Below, one piece after another: positions 1 to 6,587 of a DNA stretch of 6,662 nucleotides. The DNA comes from Hyphomicrobiales bacterium. GTDB lineage: Bacteria > Pseudomonadota > Alphaproteobacteria > Rhizobiales > JAJFHC01. The stretch covers positions 1 to 6,662 of the forward strand of contig JAJFHC010000123.1 of the NCBI GenBank assembly GCA_021775835.1, in the 5' to 3' direction. A model generated the notes under the pieces. The model saw only the letters and a list, made by a program, of their open reading frames with translations. It was not told where the DNA came from and searched no databases. Numbering within the stretch: the first letter of the stretch is position 1; every line of letters starts with the position of its first letter. The position numbers and the translations under genes were made by a program.

Positions 1-1
1 C

Positions 2-523
2 AACGTCCTCTCCAATGTCGCCACGCCTGTGACGTTGGCCAATGACCTGCTTCAAGGCGAACTCGTACGCGCAGAAAACACTATGGTTCGCTTCATGCTG
101 AATACGACGGCAGGACTTGGCGGACTGAGCGATGTCGCGACTGAGGTCGGCTACGAACGCCACACGGAAGATTTCGGACAGACATTGGCGACATGGGGTC
201 TGCCGTCGGGTCCCTATCTGGTACTGCCTGTGCTCGGTCCGTCGACACCACGCCATGCGGTTGGCCGGGTCGTCGACCTGTTTGCAAACCCCTGGTTCTG
301 GCTGCTTGCGGATGAAGATATCTACACCCGGCTCGCGCCAACAGCGGTAACGGTGATTAATGCTCGTTCGGAAGTTATCGATGAGCTTGATACAGTTCGC
401 GAGACTTCGCCCGATTATTACAGCTCAATCAGAAACCTGTATATTCAGAACCGTTTGAGCGAAATCAACAACGGCGAACAGAGCGATGCCGACCTGCCGG
501 ATATTCCTGACGTCGATCAATAG
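2..523 (+). CDS. mlaA: MlaA (VacJ) family outer-membrane lipoprotein, 5' end missing
   Basis: MlaA is the outer-membrane component of the Mla system, which removes misplaced phospholipids from the outer leaflet and hands them to periplasmic MlaC. The frame is open from the left edge, so the signal peptide, lipobox cysteine and N-terminal helices lie outside the window; 173 codons plus the stop are visible. Family landmarks, counted in visible residues, are GLGGLSDVA (38-46), DFGQTLATWG (57-66) and GPYLVLPVLGPSTPRHAVG (70-88), the most conserved stretch of MlaA. An acidic tail (EQSDADLPDIPDVDQ) ends the protein. A GTG at 29 can be read as a start but lies inside the conserved N-terminal part (NVLSNVATPVTLANDLLQG), so it is internal. 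An MlaC-like gene follows on the same strand, which supports the assignment. The family is certain; full length is unknown. Confidence 0.93.
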   Translation, partial: NVLSNVATPVTLANDLLQGELVRAENTMVRFMLNTTAGLGGLSDVATEVGYERHTEDFGQTLATWGLPSGPYLVLPVLGPSTPRHAVGRVVDLFANPWFWLLADEDIYTRLAPTAVTVINARSEVIDELDTVRETSPDYYSSIRNLYIQNRLSEINNGEQSDADLPDIPDVDQ

Positions 524-525
524 GA

Positions 526-556
526 TTGACACGGGCTTTTAGGATAACAATATATT
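526..556 (+). promoter_or_regulatory. Candidate sigma70-type promoter for the mlaC-like gene
   Basis: A perfect TTGACA -35 hexamer (526-531) begins two bases after the mlaA stop codon. The best -10 match is TATATT (551-556), which gives a 19-base spacer, longer than the ideal 17. An alternative AATATA (549-554) has a 17-base spacer but a poorer sequence. The short AT-rich stretch stands out from its surroundings. If active, it would let the mlaC-like gene be transcribed separately from mlaA. No terminator is visible between the two genes, so read-through from mlaA is also likely. Confidence 0.4.
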
Positions 557-598
557 GGTTGTCGTTTTGATGGTTCTCAGTTGAGTCAGGCGGTTCGA

Positions 599-1204
599 AT
601 GTCCAAGAAATTACTCCAACGTTTTTCTGCCAAGGCGGCCGTTGCAGGCGCCATAATGTTGGCAGGCGCTCTCTACCAGAATACGGCGATTGCGTCCCCG
701 AGTGGCGAAGCCTGGGTGAGTAGCGTGTCCGGACAGGTTGTTTCGGTCATTAACGGTGGTGGATCGACCGCATCGAAATCATCGAAGTTCAGATCCTTAT
801 TCTCTTCAAAGGCAGATACCAATTCGATAGCTCTTTATGTTTTGGGCAAGTATCGCAAGAAGCTCCCGTCGTCACGGCGTTCAGAGTATTTTTCGCTTGT
901 GAAGCGCTACGTTGCGAAAGTTTATCTTTCACATCTGAACAAGGCCAGGGTCAAGAACGTCGACATCAAGTCGAGTAAAGCCTGCCGCAAGGATGAATGT
1001 GTCAAGACGGTCGTAGGTTTGGATGGCAGAGGCCCTCTCAAGATCACTTGGCGTATTCGGAAGCGCGGCGGTGGCTTCAAGATTGTCGATCTTAACGTTC
1101 AGGGAATCTGGCTCGCCGGTGCCCAGCAGTCGAGCTTCGTTTCCCGCATTTCCAGCAGCGGCGGCGATGTAAACTCACTGATTGACTGGCTGAAGACCCA
1201 GTAG
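599..1204 (+). CDS. mlaC: MlaC/Ttg2D-family periplasmic phospholipid-binding protein
   Basis: This is predicted to be the soluble periplasmic shuttle that carries phospholipid between the MlaA outer-membrane complex and the inner-membrane MlaFEDB transporter. The 201-residue product is of normal family length. Residues 1-32 form a Sec signal peptide: basic MSKKLLQRFSAK, a hydrophobic core around AAVAGAIMLAGAL, and a likely cut after TAIA or AIAS. The body shows the family pattern: helix ALYVLGKYRKKLP (78-90), FSLVKRYVAKVYLSHL (98-113), then sheet segments LKITWRIRKRGGGFKIVDLNVQGIW (147-171) and a C-terminal helix ending SLIDWLKT. I chose ATG 599 because AGG at 588-590 is 8 bases upstream. A TTG at 581 in the same frame would add six residues but has no visible ribosome-binding site. 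The protein is very basic, and a CRKDEC motif (129-134) could form a disulfide, which is not a family hallmark I know. It is more divergent than textbook MlaC; hopanoid-associated HpnM-like relatives are an alternative. Confidence 0.85.
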   Translation: MSKKLLQRFSAKAAVAGAIMLAGALYQNTAIASPSGEAWVSSVSGQVVSVINGGGSTASKSSKFRSLFSSKADTNSIALYVLGKYRKKLPSSRRSEYFSLVKRYVAKVYLSHLNKARVKNVDIKSSKACRKDECVKTVVGLDGRGPLKITWRIRKRGGGFKIVDLNVQGIWLAGAQQSSFVSRISSSGGDVNSLIDWLKTQ

Positions 1205-1231
1205 AACTAATTTGTTCCACACGGAACCGTC

Positions 1232-1269
1232 AAAGGCATCTGAAGAAATTCAGATGCCTTTTGTTTTTT
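1232..1269 (+). terminator. Rho-independent terminator after the mlaC-like gene
   Basis: AAAGGCATCTGAA (1232-1244) pairs perfectly with TTCAGATGCCTTT (1249-1261) around a GAAA loop (1245-1248), giving a 13-bp stem closed by a GNRA-type tetraloop. A T-rich tract follows (TTTGTTTTTT, ending at 1269). It starts 27 bases after the mlaC-like stop codon. The convergent ettA gene ends at 1291, so the same hairpin may help stop transcripts from that side. In that direction the run after the stem is only TTTGACGG, so it should be weaker there. Confidence 0.92.
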
Positions 1270-1290
1270 CGTATCTGTCAACAGCCCGCG

Positions 1291-2973
1291 TTAATTCCGG
1301 CTGAACCGTTTGTACTTGATGCGTGTGGGAATTTCCGCCGCAGGTCCCAGCCGGCGTTTCTTGTCAGCCTCGTAGTCCTGGTAATTGCCTTCGAACCATT
1401 CCACGTGGCTGTCGCCTTCAAAGGCCAGCATATGGGTCGCAATGCGATCGAGGAACCAGCGATCGTGGCTGATCACCACAGCACAGCCGGCAAAATTGTT
1501 GAGACCGTCTTCCAGTGCACGCAAGGTATCGACATCGAGGTCGTTGGTCGGCTCATCGAGCAACAGCAGGTTGGCGCCCGATTTCAGCATGGTCGCGAGA
1601 TGGACACGGTTGCGTTCCCCACCCGAAAGCAATCCGACTTTCTTCTGCTGATCACCGCCACGGAAATTGAAAGCACCGACATAGGCCCGGCTTGACTGTT
1701 CCCGGTTGCCCAGCTTGATGACATCCGTGCCGCCTGATATTTCCTCAAACACGGTCTTTTCCGGGTCAAGGTCATCCCGGCTCTGGTCGACATAACCCAA
1801 CACGACCGTCTCGCCAATCGTCAACGTGCCGGCATCCGGGCTCTCCTGGCCTGTCAGCATGCGAAACAGAGTGGTCTTGCCCGCACCGTTCGGCCCGATG
1901 ACGCCTACGATACCACCAGGCGGCAATCGAAAGGACAGATCCTCGATCAATAGTGAGTCGCCGAATCCTTTGGTCAACCCTTCTGCTTCGATGACATTAC
2001 CGCCCAGGCGAGGGCCCGGCGGAATGGTGATCTGCGCCCGGCCATCCTGCTCCTTGCCGGCGGCGGCCAGCAGTTCATCATAGGCGGTAATACGGGCCTT
2101 AGACTTTGCCTGACGCGCTTTCGGGCTGGTCTGAATCCAGTCGAGTTCCCGGGCAAGTGTGCGCTGACGCGCCTCTTCATGGCGGCCTTCCACATTGAGG
2201 CGTTTCTGTTTCTGTTCAAGCCAGGAAGAATAGTTACCCTCGTAGGGAATGCCCCGGCCACGATCCAGTTCCAGAATCCAGCCGGTAACGTTGTCGAGGA
2301 AATAACGGTCGTGTGTAACCAACACGACCGTACCGGCATACTCCCTGAGATAATGTTCGAGCCAGGCAACCGATTCTGCATCCAGATGGTTGGTCGGTTC
2401 GTCAAGCAGCAATAGGTCCGGTTTGGCCAACAGCAGGCGGCACAGAGCCACGCGTCGCCGCTCGCCGCCCGACAATTTGGTAACGTCTGCCGATCCTTCA
2501 GGGCATCGCAAGGCGTCCATCGCCATTTCAACTTGGCTGTCCAGATCCCAGGCATTGAGGGCTTCGATCTTGTCCTGCAATTCCGCCTGTTCGTTGTTGA
2601 TAGCCTCCTCTTCGTCCGGTCCGGATGCTTCGCCAAGGAGGGTCCAGTTTTCGTTGTAACGGTCGATCAGGGCCTGTGTTTCCGCCACGCCTTCCATTAC
2701 GTTGCCCAACACGTCCTTGGAGCTGTCGAGTTCCGGTTCCTGCTGCAGGTATCCGCGCTTGGCGCCATCAGCAACCCAAGCTTCGCCCTGATACTCGGTT
2801 TCGACACCGGCCATGATCTTCAACAGTGTCGATTTACCTGAACCGTTGACACCGACCACGCCAATCTTGGCACCGGGGTAAAATGAAAGCCTGATCTCGC
2901 TTAGAACCTGTTTGCCGCCCGCATAGGTCTTCGACAACTTGTCCATGACGTAGACGTATTGATAGGACGCCAT
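1291..2973 (-). CDS. ettA: Energy-dependent translational throttle protein EttA (ABC-F ATPase)
   Basis: EttA is a cytoplasmic ABC-F protein that binds the ribosomal E site and gates entry into elongation according to the ATP/ADP ratio. The 560-residue product is close to the 555 of E. coli EttA. Two ABC domains are intact. Domain 1 has Walker [10 protein letters not shown] (41-49), signature LSGGE (167-171), Walker B LLLLDEP with catalytic Glu192, and switch His221. Domain 2 has Walker [10 protein letters not shown] (360-368), signature LSGGE (449-453), Walker B with Glu474, and switch His503. Between Walker A and signature of domain 1 lies an acidic helical insert (about 95-142), the arm that contacts L1 and distinguishes EttA from other ABC-F proteins. 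The basic linker (about 250-320, [18 protein letters not shown] then [11 protein letters not shown]) is the P-site tRNA interaction motif. There are no membrane segments. The ATG at 2973 has AGGA (2980-2983) six bases upstream. No operon partner is visible; the gene stands alone between convergent and divergent neighbours. Confidence 0.97.
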   Translation of the reverse strand: MASYQYVYVMDKLSKTYAGGKQVLSEIRLSFYPGAKIGVVGVNGSGKSTLLKIMAGVETEYQGEAWVADGAKRGYLQQEPELDSSKDVLGNVMEGVAETQALIDRYNENWTLLGEASGPDEEEAINNEQAELQDKIEALNAWDLDSQVEMAMDALRCPEGSADVTKLSGGERRRVALCRLLLAKPDLLLLDEPTNHLDAESVAWLEHYLREYAGTVVLVTHDRYFLDNVTGWILELDRGRGIPYEGNYSSWLEQKQKRLNVEGRHEEARQRTLARELDWIQTSPKARQAKSKARITAYDELLAAAGKEQDGRAQITIPPGPRLGGNVIEAEGLTKGFGDSLLIEDLSFRLPPGGIVGVIGPNGAGKTTLFRMLTGQESPDAGTLTIGETVVLGYVDQSRDDLDPEKTVFEEISGGTDVIKLGNREQSSRAYVGAFNFRGGDQQKKVGLLSGGERNRVHLATMLKSGANLLLLDEPTNDLDVDTLRALEDGLNNFAGCAVVISHDRWFLDRIATHMLAFEGDSHVEWFEGNYQDYEADKKRRLGPAAEIPTRIKYKRFSRN

Positions 2974-3205
2974 TTATGTTCCTGCTTCTTGTGGTGTGAA
3001 AGGGGTAAGAATCGGCTTCTTCTAACCGATCGCACGCCAAGTCGCAATGCAATGCTTCATCCCGTAACGCCACCAACACGTTGCCTCACACCTTCTCGAT
3101 CAAACGTTATTTGAAGACACCATCGTGCCGCACCACCTGAGTGTCTGGCGGGCGGCATTCCAGCATCAATTTCCCCGCCTCGTTTGATGTCAGAAGGGGT
3201 TCGGG
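2974..3205. promoter_or_regulatory. Divergent intergenic region between ettA and the SDR gene
   Basis: These 232 bases separate two divergent genes, so promoters for both should lie here. Candidates are weak. For ettA (minus strand), TTGCGA (3047-3042) and TAGAAG (3024-3019) have a 17-base spacer, about 45 bases before the start codon. For the SDR gene, TTGCCT (3081-3086) and CGTTAT (3105-3110) have an 18-base spacer. Ribosome-binding sites are clear at both ends: AGGA on the minus strand (2980-2983) and AGAAGGGG on the plus strand (3192-3199). I see no convincing operator, riboswitch or coding frame. Promoter activity is inferred mainly from gene layout. Confidence 0.35.
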
Positions 3206-4336
3206 ATGGAAGATTCAAACAGGCTTGACGGGCTTCAAGGCAAGAAAATTTTCGTTACCGGAGCATCAGGAGTGGTTGGCACAGCACTGCTCGATCGTCT
3301 GCCCTCGGACAACGTCATTTGCCTGGTGCACCGTACGACTCTTTCCAACCCGACCATAAAGACAATATCCGGTGATATTCGGCAGCCGCGCTTGGGTCTG
3401 GAACCGCGTGCCTATGCTGAGCTTTGCGACCAGATAGGCTGGATTGTCCATGGAGCAGCCAACACCTGTTTTGCTGCCAATGCACAACACATGTCCCAAC
3501 TGAACGTAGAGGGCACCGGAAACCTGCTCAGCCTCGCGGCGGCGGCACAAGCACCGATGACTTACATTAGTACGGCCTTCGTCCACCCGTTGCGGGCCCT
3601 CGACGCGGGTGACGGTTTCAACATCTATGAGGAGTCAAAACGTGCCGCAGAAAGGCTCGTGCGCCAAAGCGACGTTCCCGTCACGATCGTACGCCCGTCC
3701 ATTGTCATCGGCGATTCAGTCACCGGACATATTTCCGGCTTCCAGGGACTGCACCACATCCTGGGCTTGATATTCCGGAACCAGTTGCCGGTAGTGCCAG
3801 CGTCGCGAAACGGTCGGATCGATTTCATACCCCAGGACTATGTTGCCAGGGCAATTGCAAACTTGATTGCCCAAAATATCCGTGGTGGAGACTATTGGCT
3901 CACCGCGGGAACCGGGGCACCGGTCTTCGAAGCGCTGCTTACCACTGCAGTCAGAACACTATCAGCCTTTTCTGGCCGCTCCGTCGCAATGCCCTCCCTC
4001 GCCTGCCCGCGATCAGTGCCCGCAAACATCGGCCGGCTGCAACGACAATCACTCTCCACAAAGGATCGCAAGGCCCTCAAGCTTGTGGAACCATACCGAA
4101 AATATCTCTCGAGAGAAGAGACCCTTCCAAGCTCGTTTGGCAAGTCGGAGCTGGCTTCGCTGGCGCTGGATCCACAAATGCTGAAGTCGGCCTTTATCCG
4201 CAACACCATGTTCTGGGCGGAGTCTGACAAACCGGCACAATCCCGAAATCAACCGGCTGAGAGGCACAAACACAGGAAGCTGCCCGCATCCGGGCTGTCC
4301 GGCGTCGAACAGGGGCGCGCCAGTGTATCGATGTGA
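3206..4336 (+). CDS. SDR-family NAD(P)-dependent reductase, acyl-CoA/thioester reductase-like
   Basis: This is a 376-residue extended short-chain dehydrogenase/reductase. Its Rossmann nucleotide-binding motif is TGASGVVG (18-25), with an HGAA motif at 82-85. Catalytic elements are Ser122/Thr123 in YISTAFV and the YxxxK pair Tyr141/Lys145 in YEESK. RPSIVIGDS (163-171) resembles the RPSIV-type motif of the NAD_binding_4 group (fatty acyl-CoA reductases and carrier-protein thioester reductases). That group reduces activated acyl thioesters to aldehydes or alcohols; the actual substrate here is unknown, and a sugar or sterol epimerase/dehydrogenase is possible. No signal peptide is seen, so it should be cytosolic. 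ATG 3206 has a strong AGAAGGGG site six bases upstream. The last 35 or so residues (341-376) are polar, basic and probably disordered, and their coding bases contain the next gene's ribosome-binding site and start. The 14-base overlap suggests translational coupling with the GNAT gene. Confidence 0.85.
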   Translation: MEDSNRLDGLQGKKIFVTGASGVVGTALLDRLPSDNVICLVHRTTLSNPTIKTISGDIRQPRLGLEPRAYAELCDQIGWIVHGAANTCFAANAQHMSQLNVEGTGNLLSLAAAAQAPMTYISTAFVHPLRALDAGDGFNIYEESKRAAERLVRQSDVPVTIVRPSIVIGDSVTGHISGFQGLHHILGLIFRNQLPVVPASRNGRIDFIPQDYVARAIANLIAQNIRGGDYWLTAGTGAPVFEALLTTAVRTLSAFSGRSVAMPSLACPRSVPANIGRLQRQSLSTKDRKALKLVEPYRKYLSREETLPSSFGKSELASLALDPQMLKSAFIRNTMFWAESDKPAQSRNQPAERHKHRKLPASGLSGVEQGRASVSM

Positions 4337-5525
4337 CGTGCGCTCCAGCATCTCCGATATACCCGAAGACGTGTGGAACGCGTTAGCCCCGTCCGGTGAC
4401 CCGCTTTGGCGCTGGCCCCATTTCCAGATCATGGAACGGTCCGGCATAGGTCCGGAGGGGTTTGAATATATCGTGCTTACCGAACAGGACCGGGTCGTCG
4501 CCGTCCTGCCGGCATTCTGGTACCGCTCACTTCCATTGACCACCACACTACATCCCGCTCTCGATCGCTTGCTCGAAGCCGGGCGGCAGGTTACGCCGGG
4601 CATACTCGGCATGCCGGTCTACTTTTGCGGCAACCCGCTCGGCGAAGGCCGGATACTGTCGAATGGAGACCTGGACGTCCACACCATTGGCTTGCTGTTT
4701 GCCTGCATCGAGGAACGCACCCGACATCATGACCTCAAGTGGATCTTTCTGAAGGATTTTCATCCCGCAACGTCAAAGGACCTCATGGCAGTGCCCAAGG
4801 TTCCGTCGTATTTCGACTTCGACGGTCTGCCCGATGCCAGGCTGGACATCAATTATCGCAGTTTCGACGATTTTGTTGCCACACGCAGCACCAACACCAG
4901 GCGCGGCATCCGAAAACGCATCAAGGCCTTTCAGAAACATAAAAACCTGCGCCTGGAAACAATCCATGCCTTCGACCGGCATAGCCCTGAAATCAAGACG
5001 CTCTATGAGACTGTGTTCGAACGTGCCAAACTCACCCTCGACCGATTGTCTCCCGACTATTTCCGTTCAGTGGCGCAAGACGACCAAATCGATCACAGGT
5101 TCATCGCCTGTTTCGACGGCGACCAAATGGTCGGATACATCCTGAACCTGTTTCACGACTCAGGCGGTGTCTGTTTCAGGGGCGGTTTCGACTACCAGAC
5201 CTCCCATGAGGCCGGTGTCTATTTCATTCTTCAATACGAGAGCATCAGGCAGGCCATCGCCGCGGGATGCCGGCGACTGAGCTTTTGCCAGGCCACCTAC
5301 CGGCCAAAACTCCAGCTTGGTTGTGACCTTGTACCATTGCGAAATATTGTCTGGCACAGGAACCCGTTGCTGCGCCCCGCCCTCCGCAGGGCCATGCCTG
5401 CCCTGTTTGCGCGCTACAGATCCCATTGTGGTCTCGGGCCTGGTGCAGTGGGCACGTCCGCATCGAACACATCTCCCCTGCCGGCGTCGGGACGCACAGT
5501 TCCAGCCAGAAATCTTTCTCTCTGA
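4323..5525 (+). CDS. GNAT-fold acyltransferase, BioF2/FemAB-like
   Basis: This 400-residue protein resembles the BioF2-like/FemAB-like acetyltransferases, which carry two tandem GNAT-type folds and transfer acyl or aminoacyl groups to amines. The N-terminal half (about 1-165) includes FEYIVLTEQDRVVAVLPAFW (47-66), a typical two-strand segment. The C-terminal half has the basic helix RSTNTRRGIRKRIKAF (188-203), strands FIACFDGDQMVGYILNLF (260-277), GGVCFRGGFDY (281-291), and the closing signature SFCQATYRPKLQLGC (320-334). Both donor and acceptor are unknown. Start GTG 4323 has AGGGG (4311-4315) seven bases upstream; an in-frame GTG at 4338 is less well placed. The gene overlaps the upstream reductase by 14 bases, indicating coupled translation. 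After about residue 365 the tail is low in complexity (Ser, Pro, Gly, Ala) and seems unconserved. No membrane segment or signal peptide is seen. Family assignment is fairly sure; specific function is not. Confidence 0.8.
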   Translation: MYRCDVRSSISDIPEDVWNALAPSGDPLWRWPHFQIMERSGIGPEGFEYIVLTEQDRVVAVLPAFWYRSLPLTTTLHPALDRLLEAGRQVTPGILGMPVYFCGNPLGEGRILSNGDLDVHTIGLLFACIEERTRHHDLKWIFLKDFHPATSKDLMAVPKVPSYFDFDGLPDARLDINYRSFDDFVATRSTNTRRGIRKRIKAFQKHKNLRLETIHAFDRHSPEIKTLYETVFERAKLTLDRLSPDYFRSVAQDDQIDHRFIACFDGDQMVGYILNLFHDSGGVCFRGGFDYQTSHEAGVYFILQYESIRQAIAAGCRRLSFCQATYRPKLQLGCDLVPLRNIVWHRNPLLRPALRRAMPALFARYRSHCGLGPGAVGTSASNTSPLPASGRTVPARNLSL

Positions 5526-5603
5526 ACTTCCGGTTGCCCTCCCAGTCTGGATTGGTCATCATGCGGCCAAACTCCACCGGCAATCGCATCAGGGACATCG
5601 AGA

Positions 5604-6563
5604 ATGAGCGACAACACATACGACAGCGGACGATTGGATTTGCCCTTTGTAGGCTTGTGCACATTCGGCAAGTCTCCGGTTTGCACGGATTGGGCGGCCA
5701 TCGACGCCGATGTCGCCATATTGGGCGCACCCTTCGACTTCGGCACACAATGGCGTTCAGGAGCCCGACAGGGTCCACGATCCATTCGCGAGGCCTCGAC
5801 GCTCTTTTCATTCGGTCACGCCGGTGCCTACGACCATGAAGACGACATCGTTTACCTGCCGGCAGAGACCACCCGCATTGTGGACGTGGGCGATGCCGAC
5901 ATCATCCATACCAACACCGAACAGAGCCACGCGAATATCGAAGCCGGTGTCCGCGCCATCCTCAATGCCGGAGCCATACCTGTGGTTCTGGGCGGCGATC
6001 ATTCGGTCAATATCCCTTGCGTCAACGCGTTCTCCGGACAGGAGCCGATTCACATCGTCCAGGTCGACGCCCATCTCGATTTTGTCGATGAACGCCACGG
6101 CGTGCGTTACGGCCACGGCAATCCCATGCGCCGGGCCGCCGAAAAGGACTATGTCACCGGCCTTTCCCAGATTGGCATTCGCAACGTGTCGTCAACCGCC
6201 AGGCAGGGCTATGAAGATGCAAGAGCCATGGGCTCGGACATCATGTCGGTCCGTCAGTTCCGGAAACTGGGTGTGGAAGGTGTGCTTGACCGCATCCCCA
6301 AGGGTGTCAGGTATTACGTCACCGTTGACATCGACGGTTTCGACCCGTCGATCGCTGCCGGCACCGGAACGCCCAGCCATGGTGGCTTCTACTACTATGA
6401 GGTGCTCGAACTTATGGACGGCCTGACCAAACAGGGCGACATCGTGGGCATGGACCTTGTCGAGGTAGCCCCCGATTACGATCTGTCCGGCACGACCGCC
6501 ATTCTGGCAGCCCAAATCCTAATGAACACGATCGGCCGCATTCTTCATCAGAAGTCGCTCTAG
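5604..6563 (+). CDS. Agmatinase-family ureohydrolase (binuclear Mn amidinohydrolase)
   Basis: Members of this family hydrolyse a guanidino group to urea plus an amine, for example agmatine to putrescine. At 319 residues it has normal length. All metal ligands expected for the arginase/agmatinase fold are present: His133 (GGDH, 130-133), Asp155, His157 and Asp159 (DAHLDF), and Asp242 and Asp244 (VDIDGFDPS). His171 in GHGNPMRRA fits the catalytic histidine, and Glu287 in DLVEVAP the conserved late glutamate. The substrate loop reads GTGTPSHGG (253-261) rather than the TGTPVIGG form of E. coli SpeB, so agmatine specificity should not be assumed; guanidinobutyrate, guanidine or another guanidino compound is possible. 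ATG 5604 has AGGGA (5591-5595) eight bases upstream. It lies 78 bases after the GNAT gene with no visible terminator, so cotranscription is likely. The enzyme should be cytosolic. Intact catalytic set; family is certain, substrate is not. Confidence 0.93.
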   Translation: MSDNTYDSGRLDLPFVGLCTFGKSPVCTDWAAIDADVAILGAPFDFGTQWRSGARQGPRSIREASTLFSFGHAGAYDHEDDIVYLPAETTRIVDVGDADIIHTNTEQSHANIEAGVRAILNAGAIPVVLGGDHSVNIPCVNAFSGQEPIHIVQVDAHLDFVDERHGVRYGHGNPMRRAAEKDYVTGLSQIGIRNVSSTARQGYEDARAMGSDIMSVRQFRKLGVEGVLDRIPKGVRYYVTVDIDGFDPSIAAGTGTPSHGGFYYYEVLELMDGLTKQGDIVGMDLVEVAPDYDLSGTTAILAAQILMNTIGRILHQKSL

Positions 6564-6587
6564 ATCAGACGCACTCATGTGTCGGCG

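Noticed and set aside
29..523. mlaA starting at GTG 29
   Set aside because: The frame is open to the left edge, and the codons before 29 encode conserved MlaA sequence, so the gene is truncated by the window rather than starting here.
581..598. Upstream TTG start for the mlaC-like gene
   Set aside because: It has no visible ribosome-binding site, whereas ATG 599 has AGG at a good distance and begins with a standard basic signal-peptide start (MSKK).
1261..2841. Several plus-strand open frames across the ettA gene
   Set aside because: They are antisense to a complete, motif-rich EttA and have no recognisable motifs or ribosome-binding sites.
1291..2973. Antibiotic-resistance ABC-F protein
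   Set aside because: The arm insert, length, LLLLDEP Walker B pair and linker match EttA. Resistance ABC-F proteins usually have a longer interdomain linker and lack this arm.
3011..3030. Short inverted repeat (ATCGG...CCGAT) in the ettA upstream region
   Set aside because: It has only five paired bases and no link to a clear promoter, so it is expected by chance.
3892..4612. Minus-strand open frames across the SDR/GNAT junction
   Set aside because: They lie antisense to two well-supported proteins, are rich in Arg/Ser as expected of shadow translations, and show no motif.
5710..6426. Long plus-strand frame in the alternative frame of the ureohydrolase
   Set aside because: It is Pro/Ser/Arg-rich, typical of frame-shifted GC-rich coding sequence, and overlaps a complete ureohydrolase with all metal ligands.
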